From Branchiostoma lanceolatum (Eukaryota > Chordata > Leptocardii > Amphioxiformes > Branchiostomatidae): a DNA stretch of 64,000 nucleotides. Every line of letters begins with the position of its first letter. Within the stretch, counting starts at the first letter, position 1. The notes beneath the pieces are model-generated. The model was not told the DNA's origin and did not search any database. It saw nothing but the letters and a program-made list of their open reading frames with translations. Of the stretch, positions 1 to 15,000 are shown one piece after another. The position numbers were made by a program, and so were the translations under genes. The stretch is taken from the NCBI RefSeq assembly GCF_035083965.1, contig NC_089735.1, forward strand, positions 1,743,501 to 1,807,500, read 5' to 3'.

Positions 1-2
1 CG

Positions 3-3000
3 GCAACCACGCCCCAGCCCCGCCCGGCGATGCAGTCCCGCACGTCTGTCCGGTCGCAGGGCTCCGACTCGGAACTGGAGCGTGGCATGGAGGCAATCTC
101 TTCCCCCGCCATCCCCATGTCACCCCTCCCGCTGACGGACTCCAGTACGGAGAACGAGAGCCCGGAGCACGGGCCGCCCTCGCAGCTCTACACGCCAGAG
201 GTACACGGCTGGCTAAAGAAGGGCCTGGCTTGTTGCATTAGACAAATTTCTAGGCTAAGTATAGAGCCCGGAGCACGGGCCGCCCTCGCAGCTCTACACA
301 CCAGAGGTACACCACTGGCTAAAGGAGGGCCTGGCTTGTTGCATTAGACAAATTTCTAGCCTACTAAGTATAAAGCCCAGACAATTCATTTATTAGGTAT
401 TTGTTTTTGCGTAACATACTTTAACATCCCGACATGTACTGACAAATACTTCTTAACTAGTTGCATCAAGCCTTTTCCACCCTGATAATACCATTCACAT
501 TCATTTTGTTCATACTTATTCCCACATCCCATTTTAGAACACTTATTAGTTGACTTTCATCATGAGTTGCATTGTGTTGTTTTGCACCTCTACTTACCGA
601 CTTCACTTGAAACTTCATCTGACAGTGACAGGTGTTGTCAGATTCTGAATAAAAGTTGAACTGTAATTGCCAACACAAAAATTGGACTTTAACAAATTTT
701 GATGTCACGGAAGCAGTGTATTGCTGACATTCCTTGATAAAGACTGAAGTTGATCAGTCGAAAGTTTGGGTCCAATTTTGTGTTGGCAATCTTAAAGTTC
801 AACTTTTAATCAACATGCTTACCATCTTGTTTGCAACCCACAGTTTCATTTCTTCATGTCTTGTTTTTGCACTTGTCTGTATTTTGTTCTCACAGTTTGA
901 CACTGATGACCGTTTCCCTGACGACCGTTACCTTGACAACCATTTCCCTGACACTAACACACCCCTCCAGTCCCCCAAGCCGCAAGTGGTGAGCCAATGG
1001 GGTCCTATCAATAAATGGATACTGATTCAAATTTAAACACAGATTCAGCACAAGAGATAATTATAGTACTGTAAAGTCATTGACGTTCACAGTGATTTTA
1101 TTTCAAGGTTGAAGCGAAACAAGTGTGTTTTAAATTTTCTCAGTCAAAACAATGCTGTGTTACAGAAGTAGTTGTAAATTAGAAATACATATTCGCGGTG
1201 TCATGACTTTGTGGTGGAGAGGTCACAGCGAAAAACACAAAAATGTAACCCAGGGAAAGTTTTGAGATTTACAGACTGAGTATGTCACCAGAATATGACT
1301 ATGAGTTTCCAGCCAAAGATTTGGCCTTCGTCAAGATTGCTGACCATGCAACTTACTTCTGACGTGTGTGACTTTTTGGGAGGGGGTCGAAGCTTCCTGG
1401 AAGGCTGTAGTGCCTGCTATCCTTGATGAGTATGTAATACTTTATCTCCAAGCAGATGTAAGGAACCGGCTCAGTCTCAGTGTTTTACCTGTGGTTTTCC
1501 AACATTTACATGTATCTAGTATAGTGCATCGGTAGCACACTTTGCAGGAGGGTATCCCCCAGAAAGTGTGCACCATTAGGGAAAGGCCTTCATATTTCTG
1601 AATAGTCACATGTCAGAAGTGCGTGTGAGTGGGTGAGCAGTGTTGAAGAAGGCAGAAGATTTGGTTGAGAATTCATGTACATTTGTATTTCTCTTTTTTT
1701 CTTGCGTTGGATTGAAGTTGAAATAGTATCACAGATGATTCAACATTATAGTACATGAATAAGGGGTTACAGTAATTACATACATGTTTTTGTACATGTA
1801 ATATTGTTTTGAAAAAGAAAATTTGACATTGAACATTCTTTCATGATCAATGGTAATAAGAACCAGCTAGCAATTCACTGTTTCTGCCAAGGTGTGAGAA
1901 AAAGGCCATTGAGGGCAATAAAGCATTTTTTCATACCAATGCCAACACCCCTGTTTCAGAGTGGCGTGATCCGTCTGGAGCTAGAGAAGCCCAGTGGCGG
2001 GGGCCTTGGATTCTCGCTGGTGGGGGGTGAGAAGGGTGGCAGCACGGGGATATTTATCAAGACCGTCACGCCCGGCAGCGTGGCAGACAAGGACGGCAGG
2101 ATGAAGGTCGGAGACAGGCTCCTACAGGTAGGTCAGGGGCAAGGGTTAAAAGGGAAAAAATTGGCAGAGTTTTACATCTTGACTAGTTCTGTTGTATGAT
2201 CGAAAGAAAACCCAAGGTCAAGTTGGTTCAAGGTCAAAGAACACAGTTTTTATCCGCGACCCCCGGGATCCATGACGCAGTCCTGAAAATAGTGCGGCCC
2301 AAACTCTTGAAGACTGGGTAGAAAGCTGCATGTGAGAGACATCCATGTGTAAACTGTGCTGTGTGGTGTAGAAATATGTCGGCTTGTAGACCGTAGGATT
2401 AGGATAGTGGGCCTTTTCCGCTTTGTGTATAAATGCGCCATCTTGTGCAACCGCCTCACGGGGTCAGTCGGTGCAGTTCAGTGACCTCTCGCAGAGCGCT
2501 GTTTCAAAGTGGGCGTGGGGAGCCGATACGCCGACAGGATTTTTTGGTTTTTTATTTATTTGTAGGTTGTACCCTCAATTCAAACATATTTCGTTTTTCG
2601 TATTTCTCAAGTGCACCGCGCTATAATTTTTACCGCGTCGAAGCTAGTCACCTTCGGGCCCTTAACTATAGAAATCCCCATAGGCCGGAAACTGTGATCT
2701 GCTTCCTCAAGGATCAGGGTTTGAAGTTCGTCAATTACTTTAAAAGTCCTTAAAATATTTTTTGGCCATGGCTAAAAACTTGCAGGTTGTTTGATAGAAC
2801 AACTATAGAGATTAAATAGGTTAATTGTTATTGACACCTTACTGCTTTGATAGATGTTTTTTTTGGGGGGGGGCAAGTTTAATAGAGCTCGAAATACCCT
2901 CCTGTGGTTCGCAGAAAATTTGCAAAGATTGCACACAAAAATCAAAACCTTTTTAACTCTGCAATTGTTTAAAAGTTTCAGACTGATTATCACTATTATA

Positions 3001-6000
3001 GATGATCACATTTTGTAGTTATGTTTGAGTAGGGATAACAAACTTTTCCTCTGGATATCATACATTGTAGATCAATGGCGAGAGTCTTATCGGCCTCTCC
3101 CACAGCAAGGCTGTTGCCATCCTGCGCAAGTCCAAGGGCAACGTGCAGCTGGCGGTGTCTCGCGCGCCGCCCTCGCGCCCAAGCAGCCGGTTCAACGAGA
3201 AACAAGCGGAGAAGATGAGCGAGACGGAACTTCTGCATCACCTGGTGAAGCGCGACAGCACGCCCATGCTCCTCAAGGACGAGGAGGGGTCGAAGAGGGC
3301 AACGCCAGTCACCGACAAAGGTGAGGTCAAGGTTGAAGGGTCAGAAGAGTTTGCAGATGTATTGGAAGCAGAAGACAATTTCCAAGAAGATGAGGCATGC
3401 AGACCTTTGACTTTTTTCTTGATTATCTGGTTTGGCAAATGCACAAGTGTAACAAGTCTGATTGTGAAATCTAAATGCTGGCCAAATTTGAAAGTGGACT
3501 AGCCCCCTGCTGTAGTGACTTGCCTTATGCACCGTGGGTGCGGGAAGGACTGGCTATAGTTTAGCCTAAGAGAGCCACACCAGTTTACCTTTTCTACTCA
3601 AAGATGAAATGACCAGCTCAGTAGTAATGCTGGTGGTGATGGAGATGGTATTTGGGGGAACGTTGTTGTTTGTTTATACAGACCCAGGTTGGTTTATTAC
3701 TAATTTTTTCCCCTCTGCCACTTGTGGACAGCTAAACTGGGCCAGGCTGAAACTGTCGCTCCTAAACCTGCTCAAAGTAAGTTGGTTTGTCTGTTGCCCA
3801 TGCAGCACAGTGGTGGCGGTTTCAGAGAACTTATGGTGCAATATTTACGCTTTGCTACACAATCCCTAACAGAGTCTATCAATGACATTCACTTGCACTG
3901 TGCTATGTTCCTGCAGTTATCTATAATTGTACATGCACATATAATTGTACATTGCCAGAATAGAAAAAGCAAAAAGATTCAATTTGTGTCATATATGAGT
4001 CTAAACACTCCTCTTCTAATCTTTCAACAGATATGATAGTCAGAGTAACATATTCTGACTATTTTACTTATAGAAAATGCTCTACTTGAACTATGACCAT
4101 TTAAACAAGATTTTAAAGGGCTTTAAGTTAGAAAATAGCCAAAGGGTAAAATTGGAAATCACCCCAAAAGATGTAGCATGGCATAACCTTATGAGACATT
4201 TTATGCATTTTGGTTTGAAAGAATCATTTTCCTCATTTAGCCTAATTTTTTATTGCAGAAGAGGAATCTGAAGCCATCAAGTCCCTGATTGACTCGGTTC
4301 GACCCGGGGCGCAGCATGGGTCATCCACTCCAACCCCACCACCCAGGTCATTCTCCCTGGGACTAACCGGCAGCTGGCAGACAGATGAAGAAGATACAGG
4401 TAGGAAAACAGGGTCTTTTTCAGAGTACAACATGGGTCATTTCTTAGCTTAACCTGGGCCCAGCGTGGGTCATCCACCACCACCCAGGTTGTTCTCACTG
4501 AGGCCGACTGGCAGACAAAGGTAGGAAAAACTGGGTCTGTTTCAGGATGCATGCAGTGTGGGTCATTCTTCTTTTTCTTGAAATCTTTTTTTATTTCTTA
4601 GCTTTAACCCAGGGCCCAACGTTGGTCGTCAAGCCCTGCCCCACCCCCCGGGTTCATCTCCCTAGGGCTGACTGGTAGGAAAAAAAACTGGGTCTGTTTC
4701 AGGGCACAATGTGGGTCATTAATCTTAGCTGTAACCTTGGTGGTGCAGCATGGGTCATGAACCCCTGCAGTTGTACATGTATGTTACTTGGTTGGTTCAT
4801 ATTTCCCAGCCCCAGCATGTGGCATCTCTCTGCATGAGGGTTGGCAGATTGCCGATAGGTACATATAACAGTAGACAAACTTTCAAGCCTTAACAGAATG
4901 TGTTTTTACCATTGCCTTCCATGGAAAGCCAAAGTTGATAAGTCCACCATCACTTCGGAAGGAAAAACAGCATCAGATTCTGATTCACAAACGAGTGAGT
5001 TTAACTTACTGTCGGTGATGTGATTGTGACTTCCCGGTGCTCTCATACATACATACATGTTGTGGTCGTGGTGTGGTCACAGTGGTTGGTAAAATTAAGT
5101 TGGTGTTATGATAATTGTACAATTTTGCACCATCATTGTGCAAATGAGATTGGACCTGCTTTAATGTTGTCCTCTTTATTTCTTACGTAATTGTTTAAGA
5201 CACTGAGGATAGAGAAGAGAAAGTGGAAATTGAAGGGACTTTAAAAAGTGCCTCTACAGAGAGTAAGTTTTCGAATGGATTTCTTACTTTCTGCATTTCT
5301 GCAGTTGTGAAGGTGTTTCTTTATGGACTGATAACCTGGGATGTTTGTATATCACATTGAATGTCCTCTTTTCTTGCTTCATCTGCATTACATGGGAATT
5401 ACATGACTTGTACAGCCCAAGAATCAACCGTTTCCATGGCAACTTCAGTTGCTACAACACAACAGAGTAAGGCTACAAACTAACGATTTTTAAAATTTCT
5501 TCCATGCACAAAAGAATTTGACTTATTTTTCCTTGCTGTAAACAATTTCATATCCCAATTGTATGACTTGTGTGTTTAACTTATGATCAGGGATACATGT
5601 CATGTACATGGGTTCACAGTTTATTTTTTTAACGATCTCGCTCAATGCAAGGCAGTAGGGGGCCACTTCTGAACATAGAACTATTGTAGCTAAAGTGAGA
5701 GATAGTGGTGTATGTTTGTTTTGAAGGTTTGTAGGTTTATATTCGGGGGGAAAGCAGTGGGCTGGGAGGGAGTTCCATAATTTTGCTGGTCGTGGAAAAA
5801 AGCTGTTACTGTAGAATGAGTTGTGTGGGAATGTTCACAGTGGTGTCAGATTTAGCAAAACATACAATCATGTAGTCAGACTTTTACTGATGCCTTATGT
5901 GTTTCTCTAACTTTGCTTTCCCTCGGGAAGTTGAACACCAGCAAGAACTGGAACAGACCGCTTGTAAGTTACTTTCGAAGGAAGTGTTTTTTGGCTAAAG

Positions 6001-9000
6001 ATGATAACTTATCTTACATCTATGTGGTTTACATCATGTAAGTTGTTGTGGTGACGATGTGTTGTGTATTTGCTAAGATGTGAGTTGACGTCTTCTTCTG
6101 TACTTTGTTGTTTAAGTTGAGAGTAAGGAGGCAGTCCTGTCCTTCCAAGATGTGGAAATATCTTCTTCAGTCTTTCAGGGGTTATGTGAGTCCATGTTTG
6201 GAAGAAGCACACTTTTTATAACTCACTTTTTTTGGGTTCGTGCAATTAAGATATAGTCAAACCTATACATGACGACCACCTGTCCATTGTGACCACTTTT
6301 TGGTGGTCCCTTAAGCCCCCCTTTCACTGGACCCGCGACAAGCGGCCGATCAAATTGACAAAGCACTCAACGAATTTCATCGACAAAAAAAGAACTTTTT
6401 AAAGCTTTGTGTGTTTTCTTGTCTTTTTATTTACATTTTGAATGATATTCCCATTATAAAGTCATGTGTAACACAAATCCAGTTTATGATGCAGCGACAC
6501 CGCCAGCGTGCCGCACGTCCAGTGAGAGAGAGTTTAGATATCTTTTCCCATTGACACAAGAATCTGTCACTAAGAGTCTGGTCTATAGTGACCACCTGGC
6601 CACATAGACCAGATTTTATTGGTCCCAAGTGGTCTTCTTGTACAGGTTTGACTGTAATGTGCCCTTGCTGGTGAAAGACTTGCGCCCACCTTTGATTTCT
6701 CGCTTGATACTGTATAGATTTTACCACAACTGTCACAGTAGCTGGGGTTTGATATAATTGAAATGTCATGATACCAGTAGTTTTCTTCACAATATAACAC
6801 ACAGGCAACCTTACACGCAGGTAACGGATCAATGAAGCTACAGCTGCAGTGTTTTTTCAGTGCAGTACCTGTATCCCTGTAGCCGGTATTCCCTCCCTTT
6901 GGCACAACACACCAGCTTCATAGGCACTGCAGCACTGCATCAGCTGGTTATATCACACTGAACTACCTGTCACACCTTAGAGCCTTTGCACATCTAGCTG
7001 TAAGCTAGTGACAGTGCCTCTACTGCCTCTACTGTTCCACTCAAAATAGTTCTCAAAGTATACAATTATACAATGTAGAATACAACAAGGTGTATTCCGT
7101 ATCGCCGGAGGTACCGGCCCAGGCGATGCGACCCGCAGGAGGGCTGGGACCGTGGGTGATGCGGAATACACCGTGTTGTATTTCATTTATGTCATACCCA
7201 CCCGAAAAAAGCACATTTCAATTCAAAATGTGCCAGAAGTTGAGAGAGTTTTGTGTCCTCGAACAAAAAAATCGTAACAACATTGATTCACAACCTCCGA
7301 ATCCGGTATTCAAATTTTTGCAACCGGCGCACTCGAAATACATTCTGAATATTCTATGGAAGGCCGTGTGATACAAGTAGAACGGCGTGTGATACGGAAA
7401 ATTATCACATGATGCGGAACACCCCTATCGAATGTTTTCGCGGGCCAGGTATGACATAAGATGTGATATGGTACTGACAGTCACTGTTTTCTCCCGTGCT
7501 TGCTAACCTGGACAGTTGAGAGTCAGGACGGGTTTGTCAGCTTTCAGGATGTGGAGTTCACCTCCACTGCGACACACAGTGCTTGTGAGTGGCTTGTTTG
7601 TTTGTTTGTTTGTTTGTTTGTTTGTTTGTTTGTTTGTAAGATGTAACCTAGTATATATACCACCTTTTGTGAGACACTACAAAACGTAGTACTTTTGAGC
7701 TTATTGACTTGTTAGGTGACTTCAAACTTCCGTTGCTGTTTGAAGTCACCCTTAGTTGAGGTTAAGCAAGATGATGCCTTTTCAAGTAGCTTGTTGTGTG
7801 CATTCAGTAGGGCATTACTATGGCTCATGTTTTCAAACTTAAATGCACCTTAATCACAAAAAATACAACACAACACTTCATTTTACCAACCATTTGAAGA
7901 ATGGTTTTGTGTCAATGTGTCGTGAAAACCTACATGTTTTTCCTTCTTGTACGATCTCATGTGGACAGTCCAACTTGAGCAGATATCAGAAACCCAGGAG
8001 CTAGAAACGATCTCGACTGTGGAACAAATCACATGTAAGTTTTCACAGTGTAATGTGCGTGCACACATCTTTAAAGTCGTTGTTACAAATCTTGACAAGT
8101 CATGCATAAATGTCATGTAGTGCCCAATAATTTAACAACAAAGTACATCATACAATGAATAAAGAAGTTGACTAAATGTGCACCATACAATCCATGTTCA
8201 AACTTGAAATATTTCAAACTCACCAGGGATGATTGATAGAAGGTATGGCAGTATAAACAGTTTTAACAGTGGAGCAAGTTTGTTTGTTTTGCATGGCCGG
8301 TTAACCACTAGTTTTGTACAGGAAGACAGTACAGGTTCGTTTTACTAATAAGTGAACCCTAATGTGTATGCATTCAGGACTGATATAACTTTTTTCACAC
8401 ACTTTGGGCTACAAAGTCAATTCTACTTGCCTGCAAAGACACCATGACTTGTAAAGGCACAATGTACAGTCTATTCTCTTTGTTTCATCAAAAAGTTGAA
8501 CATGAGGAAGAGTCGAGGGAATCAGTGTGCATATTTGACCTGGAAACATGTGAGTAGCCAACAACTACAAATCTTTACATCTAACAGTTCTTGAAAGTTG
8601 AGATGAATAAATACAGCTTCAGATTTAATCACAGTCATGCATGTATGCAAAGCATTCTTTCCATGTATCGCAATAATCTCAGTTTCGAGACTAACAGAAA
8701 CGTTGGTCGGATATATATGTTACGTAATATATAGCTTTCATACATTAGTTACTGTAAATGTAAAAGTTCGCATGGTTTTTATTTCGAGGTATGGAGAAAA
8801 TGGAGTGTTCGCGGTGGTTTTAAGTTTGCGTTTGAAACATTAGTAGCGCTACAGTCATAGGTGGGCATAAATTTTGGCGGTGGTTTTAAGTTTGCACTGA
8901 AGAGTTTGCAGCGAAACTGCGAACATAAAACCACCGCAAACATTTCTGCATTTTATAGTTACTGTTAGCAATACTGATATATTACTACTTTGTAAAAAGC

Positions 9001-12000
9001 TGAACAAGAGGAAGAGTCCACCTCAGAGTCAGGGGAGACAGTTTGTACACTTGAACAGAAAACTAGTAAGTACATGTAGCAAACAGTAACAAATCTTTAT
9101 ACACCAGTTCATGAAATTGGAGAATGAATTTTAATAAATTTGGTGACGTACAAAGCAAGGTATTATTTCTGCATGTTCCAATAATAACAGTTAAAAGACC
9201 AACTGATATGTTGGTTGGATATACATTATTACTTTTATATGACTTGTGTTACTCTTACTGGTATCTCTCTGCTTTTTTAAAAAGTTGAACACGAGGATGA
9301 TTCAACATCAGAAACAGGCTCCACAGTTGAACCAAATACTTGTGAGTAGAAAACTTAAAATCAGATAAAGTTGACAACAAATGATTTCTGTGCCCAAAAA
9401 TCTTTTCGACAGCTGTCATAATTGTTATATTTGACTGTTGACAGTTCTACTTATAAAGGCTGATTGACAACTTAGTTATTGTTGTAGTTGGAAGGTTTTT
9501 AGTCAGCTCTCTTGGCAGCAACTTTCTTGTCATGCAAAACTGCTGAAACGTTCTTTAGAGCAAGTCTTACTGGAATTTCTCTGCTTTGTCCGAAAAGCTT
9601 CTCATGAAGATGAGTCAACATCAGAGTCAGGGGAAACAGTTTGCACAGTTGAACAGAAAACTTGTGAGTAGAGAACAGCTACATTGGTCTTGAAATTGGA
9701 CAATGAACAAATCCTTATACTTTTAGATTCAATGACATACATGTACATCGTACTATCATTCATACCGTGAAAATTGGCAGTTACAACACCAAAATGTTGG
9801 TCAGCTACAAATATACATATGTGTACAACTTTTATATATTAGTTAGTCTTACTCATATATCTGTGCTTTGTAAAAAAAGCTGAACATGAGGATGATTCAA
9901 CAGCAGAAACATCTTCCACAGTTGAACAGAGCATTTGTGAGTAAAACACTTTAAAGAACGTTAAGTAGAAAATTTTAATGTCCAAATCATTTCCTTAGCA
10001 TTACATTTGGTTGTTGACAGTTCTGCAGCTGGTATCTCGTTTTAATTAGTGTTTTATGGGCATTTTGGGGGGTCAGTTTGCTAAGTCTAGTAAATGGCCT
10101 ACAAAACTGCCGGAATGTTTAATGACAGAAGCACATCACACTGCTACTAGAATCTCTCTTCTTTTTTCCAAAGTTGATCATGGACATGAAGATAATATCA
10201 CATCAGAGACAGTGGACACAATCTCCACAACTGAACAGAAAACCTGTGAGTACCTACTACAGACGATCACCAATTGTTGGTATTGAACAACATTCTTCTT
10301 CTTTTCTTTTCTGAACAACATTAAAGTTGAACAAAATGGTGTTTTAGTGCCAAATTATCTTTTTATCAAACATGCACCAAAGGAATGCTACAGTAACTGT
10401 AATTAGTCTTATATATATATATCTTTATTCTTAGACTAGCAAATCAAACTTTCATGGTGAATGGCACTAGACATAGTACAGTATCTTACTGGTATATCTC
10501 TGCTTTGTTAAAAAAGTTGAACAGAAGGAAAATTCAACATCAGAAACAGTGGAAACGGTTTCCACGGTTACACAGAAGACATGTGAGTACCCGTAACATT
10601 CAAGACTTAGTACAGTAGCACTGTGGTCATTTGGGCATGTTGATAAAGTTGTATGCACAAAATCAGCTTCAAAGATAGACATTGCGGCCCTCCTACGTTT
10701 TAAGTAACATTTTGACTTGTTTGCTTTTTACCATGATCTTTCCAGTTCCATAAGTAAGTCTCATTTTATCTGTCCTCAAATGCCCCCAACAATCAGTCCA
10801 ACTTGAGGAAATCTTGACCACCCAGAGTCTAAACACTGTCTGCTATGCTGAGAAAAGTAGGTGACCTTATGTGACGTGTATTGTTTCAACTTGATAAGTG
10901 TGATACGGACTTGGATTTTATAGAAGTGCAACATTTTGTAATAGAAATTTAATACAACATTTTGCTTGCAACTACTGGTGCAGAATTTTTCACTAGTCCT
11001 TTTTCTACAAATTTTATACGAGATTAACTTGGCTGAAGGTTAAACAAAGTCATGCAAGATGGTTTTCTACCCTTTCCTCTCTGTGCCTTCCCTTGGAAGT
11101 CACTGTGGAGGAAAAGGAAGCGACAAAGATAGAACACATGCTGTCTGACAGCATCAAGGAAAGTAAGTAGAAATTTCAGAAGGAGATGAGAAATCTTTAC
11201 CAGCATATATGTACATAGGGTCAAAGGTCATCTTGATAATTGTCTTTTCACAGTTTTCTTTAGTTGCTTATTTACCTCCTTGAAAAATTGAAGTTTTTGG
11301 TGCGTGTGTCCTGGGGAATATATATGTTAAGAACCTCTGGAAGGATCATTTCTTGTTTGTATTGTGATATTATATTAGTGATGATTCTTTACTTGTTTTA
11401 AATGTACTCTGGAGGTGTTGGCCTTGTAAAGGATGCATCGATCCTGTTGCCAACACCTCTCAGATTTCAGTCTGTGAAGTTTAATAAATAAGTAAATAAA
11501 GGATTGCAATAATATTTTGTAAGTGAACCTGACAAGCCAGGTCAATTTTGGGCGTCCTGGTAGCTGACCTTAGTACTGCAACAGGACGTCTGGTTTTTGT
11601 ATCGTTGGTCCTGGACATGCTGTGGTCTTGTTTGAATAGTTCTGCATGTATGTTTGGTCTTCTCGCAACTGACCTCCCTTTTTATGATAATATTTATTGT
11701 TCTATCTGCTTGTCCATCGGAAGGCCAAGTTCAAGTTGAAGAGAAAACAGAGCAACATCAGATGGAATCTGTGTCCATCGCTCAAAGGAGTAGGTTTCCT
11801 CTTTGGTCTTTTTTGAAGATGGGGTCAAACCTTCTTGTCATCCTTAATGTTGTGCATGTACATTGTGTCTCATGTCTTATGTCTCATGGTGTGTTACTGT
11901 CTTAAGTTGATGTGATGTTGTAACAATTACTCAAGCAACTGGATAAAATTTGGACTCCAGTTGCTTGAGTAGCTGTTACCTTACACGTCTTATTACCTGG

Positions 12001-15000
12001 ATGTCTAGTCTGCTTTATCGACGGTCTGCTAGAAATACATATGAATTGATTTTTATTCTCAATGAGCTTTATGTCTACGTCTAGGGCTGACCCCAAAGTT
12101 GTGTTGCGCAGTAGAGTACATTTGAATACCTTTAAAGTCCCTTCTTAAAATCTTTAATACCTTTCTTTTTCTTGAAATTTTTTTGCCCAATCTGGAGACT
12201 TTTTTGGTTATAGGGAACAGGTTGGGTCTTAGCTTTCCCATTTTGGTTGAAATTTGTTTAGTTTGCCATTCTAGTTGGCGTAAGGGTAGATGTGAATTGT
12301 TGGGTCATGCAGAGGGATACATCAGAAATCTGGGGTCAAAGGTAGGGTTTCCTTGAAACTGGCAGCTTTCCTCGGAGTTTGAGCTGTACAACCCTCTGTT
12401 TTCTTTGCATGGTTATCAACTAAACCCTTGTGACTTTCCAGTGTAGAAGAATTTTTAAGATTGAAGTTTGGGTTAGTACTTTTATGAAGTCTTGTTTCAG
12501 TGTATCTTAACATGCTTTCCTATGGGCAGCCATAACTTTTAGGTCAGCCCTGTATTTCTCAAGGTTCTTACATGTATCTGTAATGTTGTTCTTACTAATA
12601 ATTATTGATGATAATAACGTGTCTGTCTCCTTTTGTGGCTTTACCTGGAAGTCAAAATGTTTGAGAGAAAGTGTCAGGACGAGAAATCGTTCTCTAGCCC
12701 CCAGGAAACGGAGCAGGGTAAGTCAGGTTGTAATTATGGTAGTGTGTCTTGCATGGTGCGCTTTACTCAGACTAGACTTTCTCTGTGTACTGTGCCAGGG
12801 CTGGTGTGTATTGTCAAGGTAATGATGTTGTTTTCCTCCTGCATTACCCAGAGTAATGTACTCTGGTGGTGTTGGCCTTGTAAAGGATGCATCGATCCTG
12901 TTGTCAACACCTCTCAGATTTCATTCTGTGACGTTTAATAAAAAATTTAAAAAAAAATAGAGTACTTCATTTTTCCCAGCATGCATGCAATGGGGTCTGT
13001 GAAGTTATCTATGTACTTGTACATGCCAAACTGTTGAAGCTATTGATGGACATACATGAACTGTAAATTCCCTTTTTTTTTTCAGGGACATTTCATGTTC
13101 GGATGTGAAAAGAGTCTTTTCAAGTGTTGGCTGTTGAAACGATTCTGTAGTACAGTATTGATACAATGGAAACGTATATCAATGGTGTTATGATTTTGTA
13201 GTGGAGAGGCCCCCAAAAAAATACATTCAATCATTTCAAACATTTCAAAATTCACAGTACCAATGTCTGTCGCCCCCACAGGAAGTGATGTGGACTCGGC
13301 GGCCTTTGACCTTCCTGACGGCTCAAGCCCGAACCCTTTGCTGGGGGCTAAGTACGTGCCCAGCAGCATCGGTCAGGTTAAGACAGCCAAGGAGGTAAAA
13401 ATGTTGTTCTTCTCTTCTCTCCCCATTTGGAAACATTTCTTTTTGTTTCAAATATCCTTACTTGATGACAGTTCTTGATTTCATAATGGACAAGATCAGT
13501 TACTTACTCCCAATTCAAGCTCGCTCAGAAGCTTTTTATGACTGCCTTTTTATTATATCTTCATACCTTCCATCTCAGCAACTTGTGGGTATTTCTGTGA
13601 GGGTATTCATCTGGAAAAGAGACATTTGTACTTAAATTTTGCAGTACAATTAAACCTAAAGATCAGCCAGGATTAAACCTTGGCTAAGTTCTTTTGTCTT
13701 GATGTCCAAAAATGTCCTAGAATACAGACTAAAAGTCAGTCATTTTCCCCTTGCAGACAAACGACCTTCAAAACTCCTCTCTTCCAACATCCTCCAAGCT
13801 GAGCAGGAAGGCACCCCCCTTCCTGGACCTGAACCACACCCCCTCCCCCTCCCCCCCTCAGGACTCCCCACCCCCTCTACCCACATCCCCCCTCCCCAAA
13901 GACTCCCCACCTCCTCTCCCAATGTCGTCCCTGCTGCCCGGATCTGGAGGTCGCCCCCCTCCCATCCCCACCAGCCCTCTCCCTGACAGTGATGATGATG
14001 ATGATGATGTGACGAGCAGTAAGATCTCCTGGGGCAGTGATGACGACCTGCCCATGCCCAGTGACACTGAGGACCAACAGTGTAAGTAAACATGTAGCAT
14101 ACATGTGTGGGGAGGACTGAGTTTGGCTTGAAGTTCACACAGAGGACCAACAGTGTAAGTAAACATGTACATGTAGCATACATGTGTAGGGAGGACTGAG
14201 TTTGGCTTCTGGATCCGAATGTCATGAGTTCGAATCCCACACAGTTCATTCAGCTATAATGTTGCCAAGAACAATGGCATCCTGGCAGCATCGTTATAGC
14301 ATTCTTAATTTGAATTTATTACATCCTGTTAATATTTATCAAACATTCTATCCAAATACAATTATTTCCCACTGCGCAAATAATCCTGAAGCTTGTTGAC
14401 AGATATCTATTCTACAGAATCATTTATTTAAGTAGCATCTGTTGGCTTCTACATAGGGTTGTGTCAGGTCCAGACCTGTACGTGTACGTAAATAAGTTTG
14501 GTCTATAATCTGTAAGTTAAACATGGAGCCAACTGTCTTGTTTAGTGGTAAATTGTCATCTTTGTATGAGGATTTTTGTACTTGAATCTCAAAACAAGTC
14601 TATTTGCAAGTTTTCTTCATTTTCAATTGTGAGGTTATCAAAATTGTCATCTCTGTCAAGCGATTTACCTAGTACTTTTAGTCTTAAAAAAATGGTGTCC
14701 ACTAGTGTTTACTTTGTTTATTAGGTACATGTACAGGTACAGCAGATGTTCAGGTTCAGACCTGTACCTAAACAATTTTACAGGTACAGGTCCAGGGTTT
14801 TGGTGGGGTCGTGTGGCGCAACGGCAGAGCGTTCGACTCAGAACCAAGAGGTCCCGAGTTCGAATCCTGTGATGTCACCGATCTTGTGCCCTTCGGAAAG
14901 GCACTTTACACGACTTTCCTCACTCCACCCAGGTGTAAATGGGTACCTGACTTCGGTTGGGGAAGGTCGTATTGAGGTCACCTGGTGGCGCCGAATGGCA

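Noticed and set aside
4803..4857. Possible extra mini-exon between TTTCCCAG and GATAG|GTACAT
   Set aside because: It would enter in phase 1 and leave in phase 2, unlike all neighbours, and would break the frame.
13740..14249. 169-codon minus-strand open frame
   Set aside because: It mirrors the proline-rich exon 13757-14081, whose plus-strand frame fits the gene in phase.
14803..14880. tRNA genes at 14.8, 16.1, 47.9, 51.3 and 56.2 kb
   Set aside because: A and B boxes are present, but each head is followed by the same repeated body and the clover leaf is not complete; these are SINEs.
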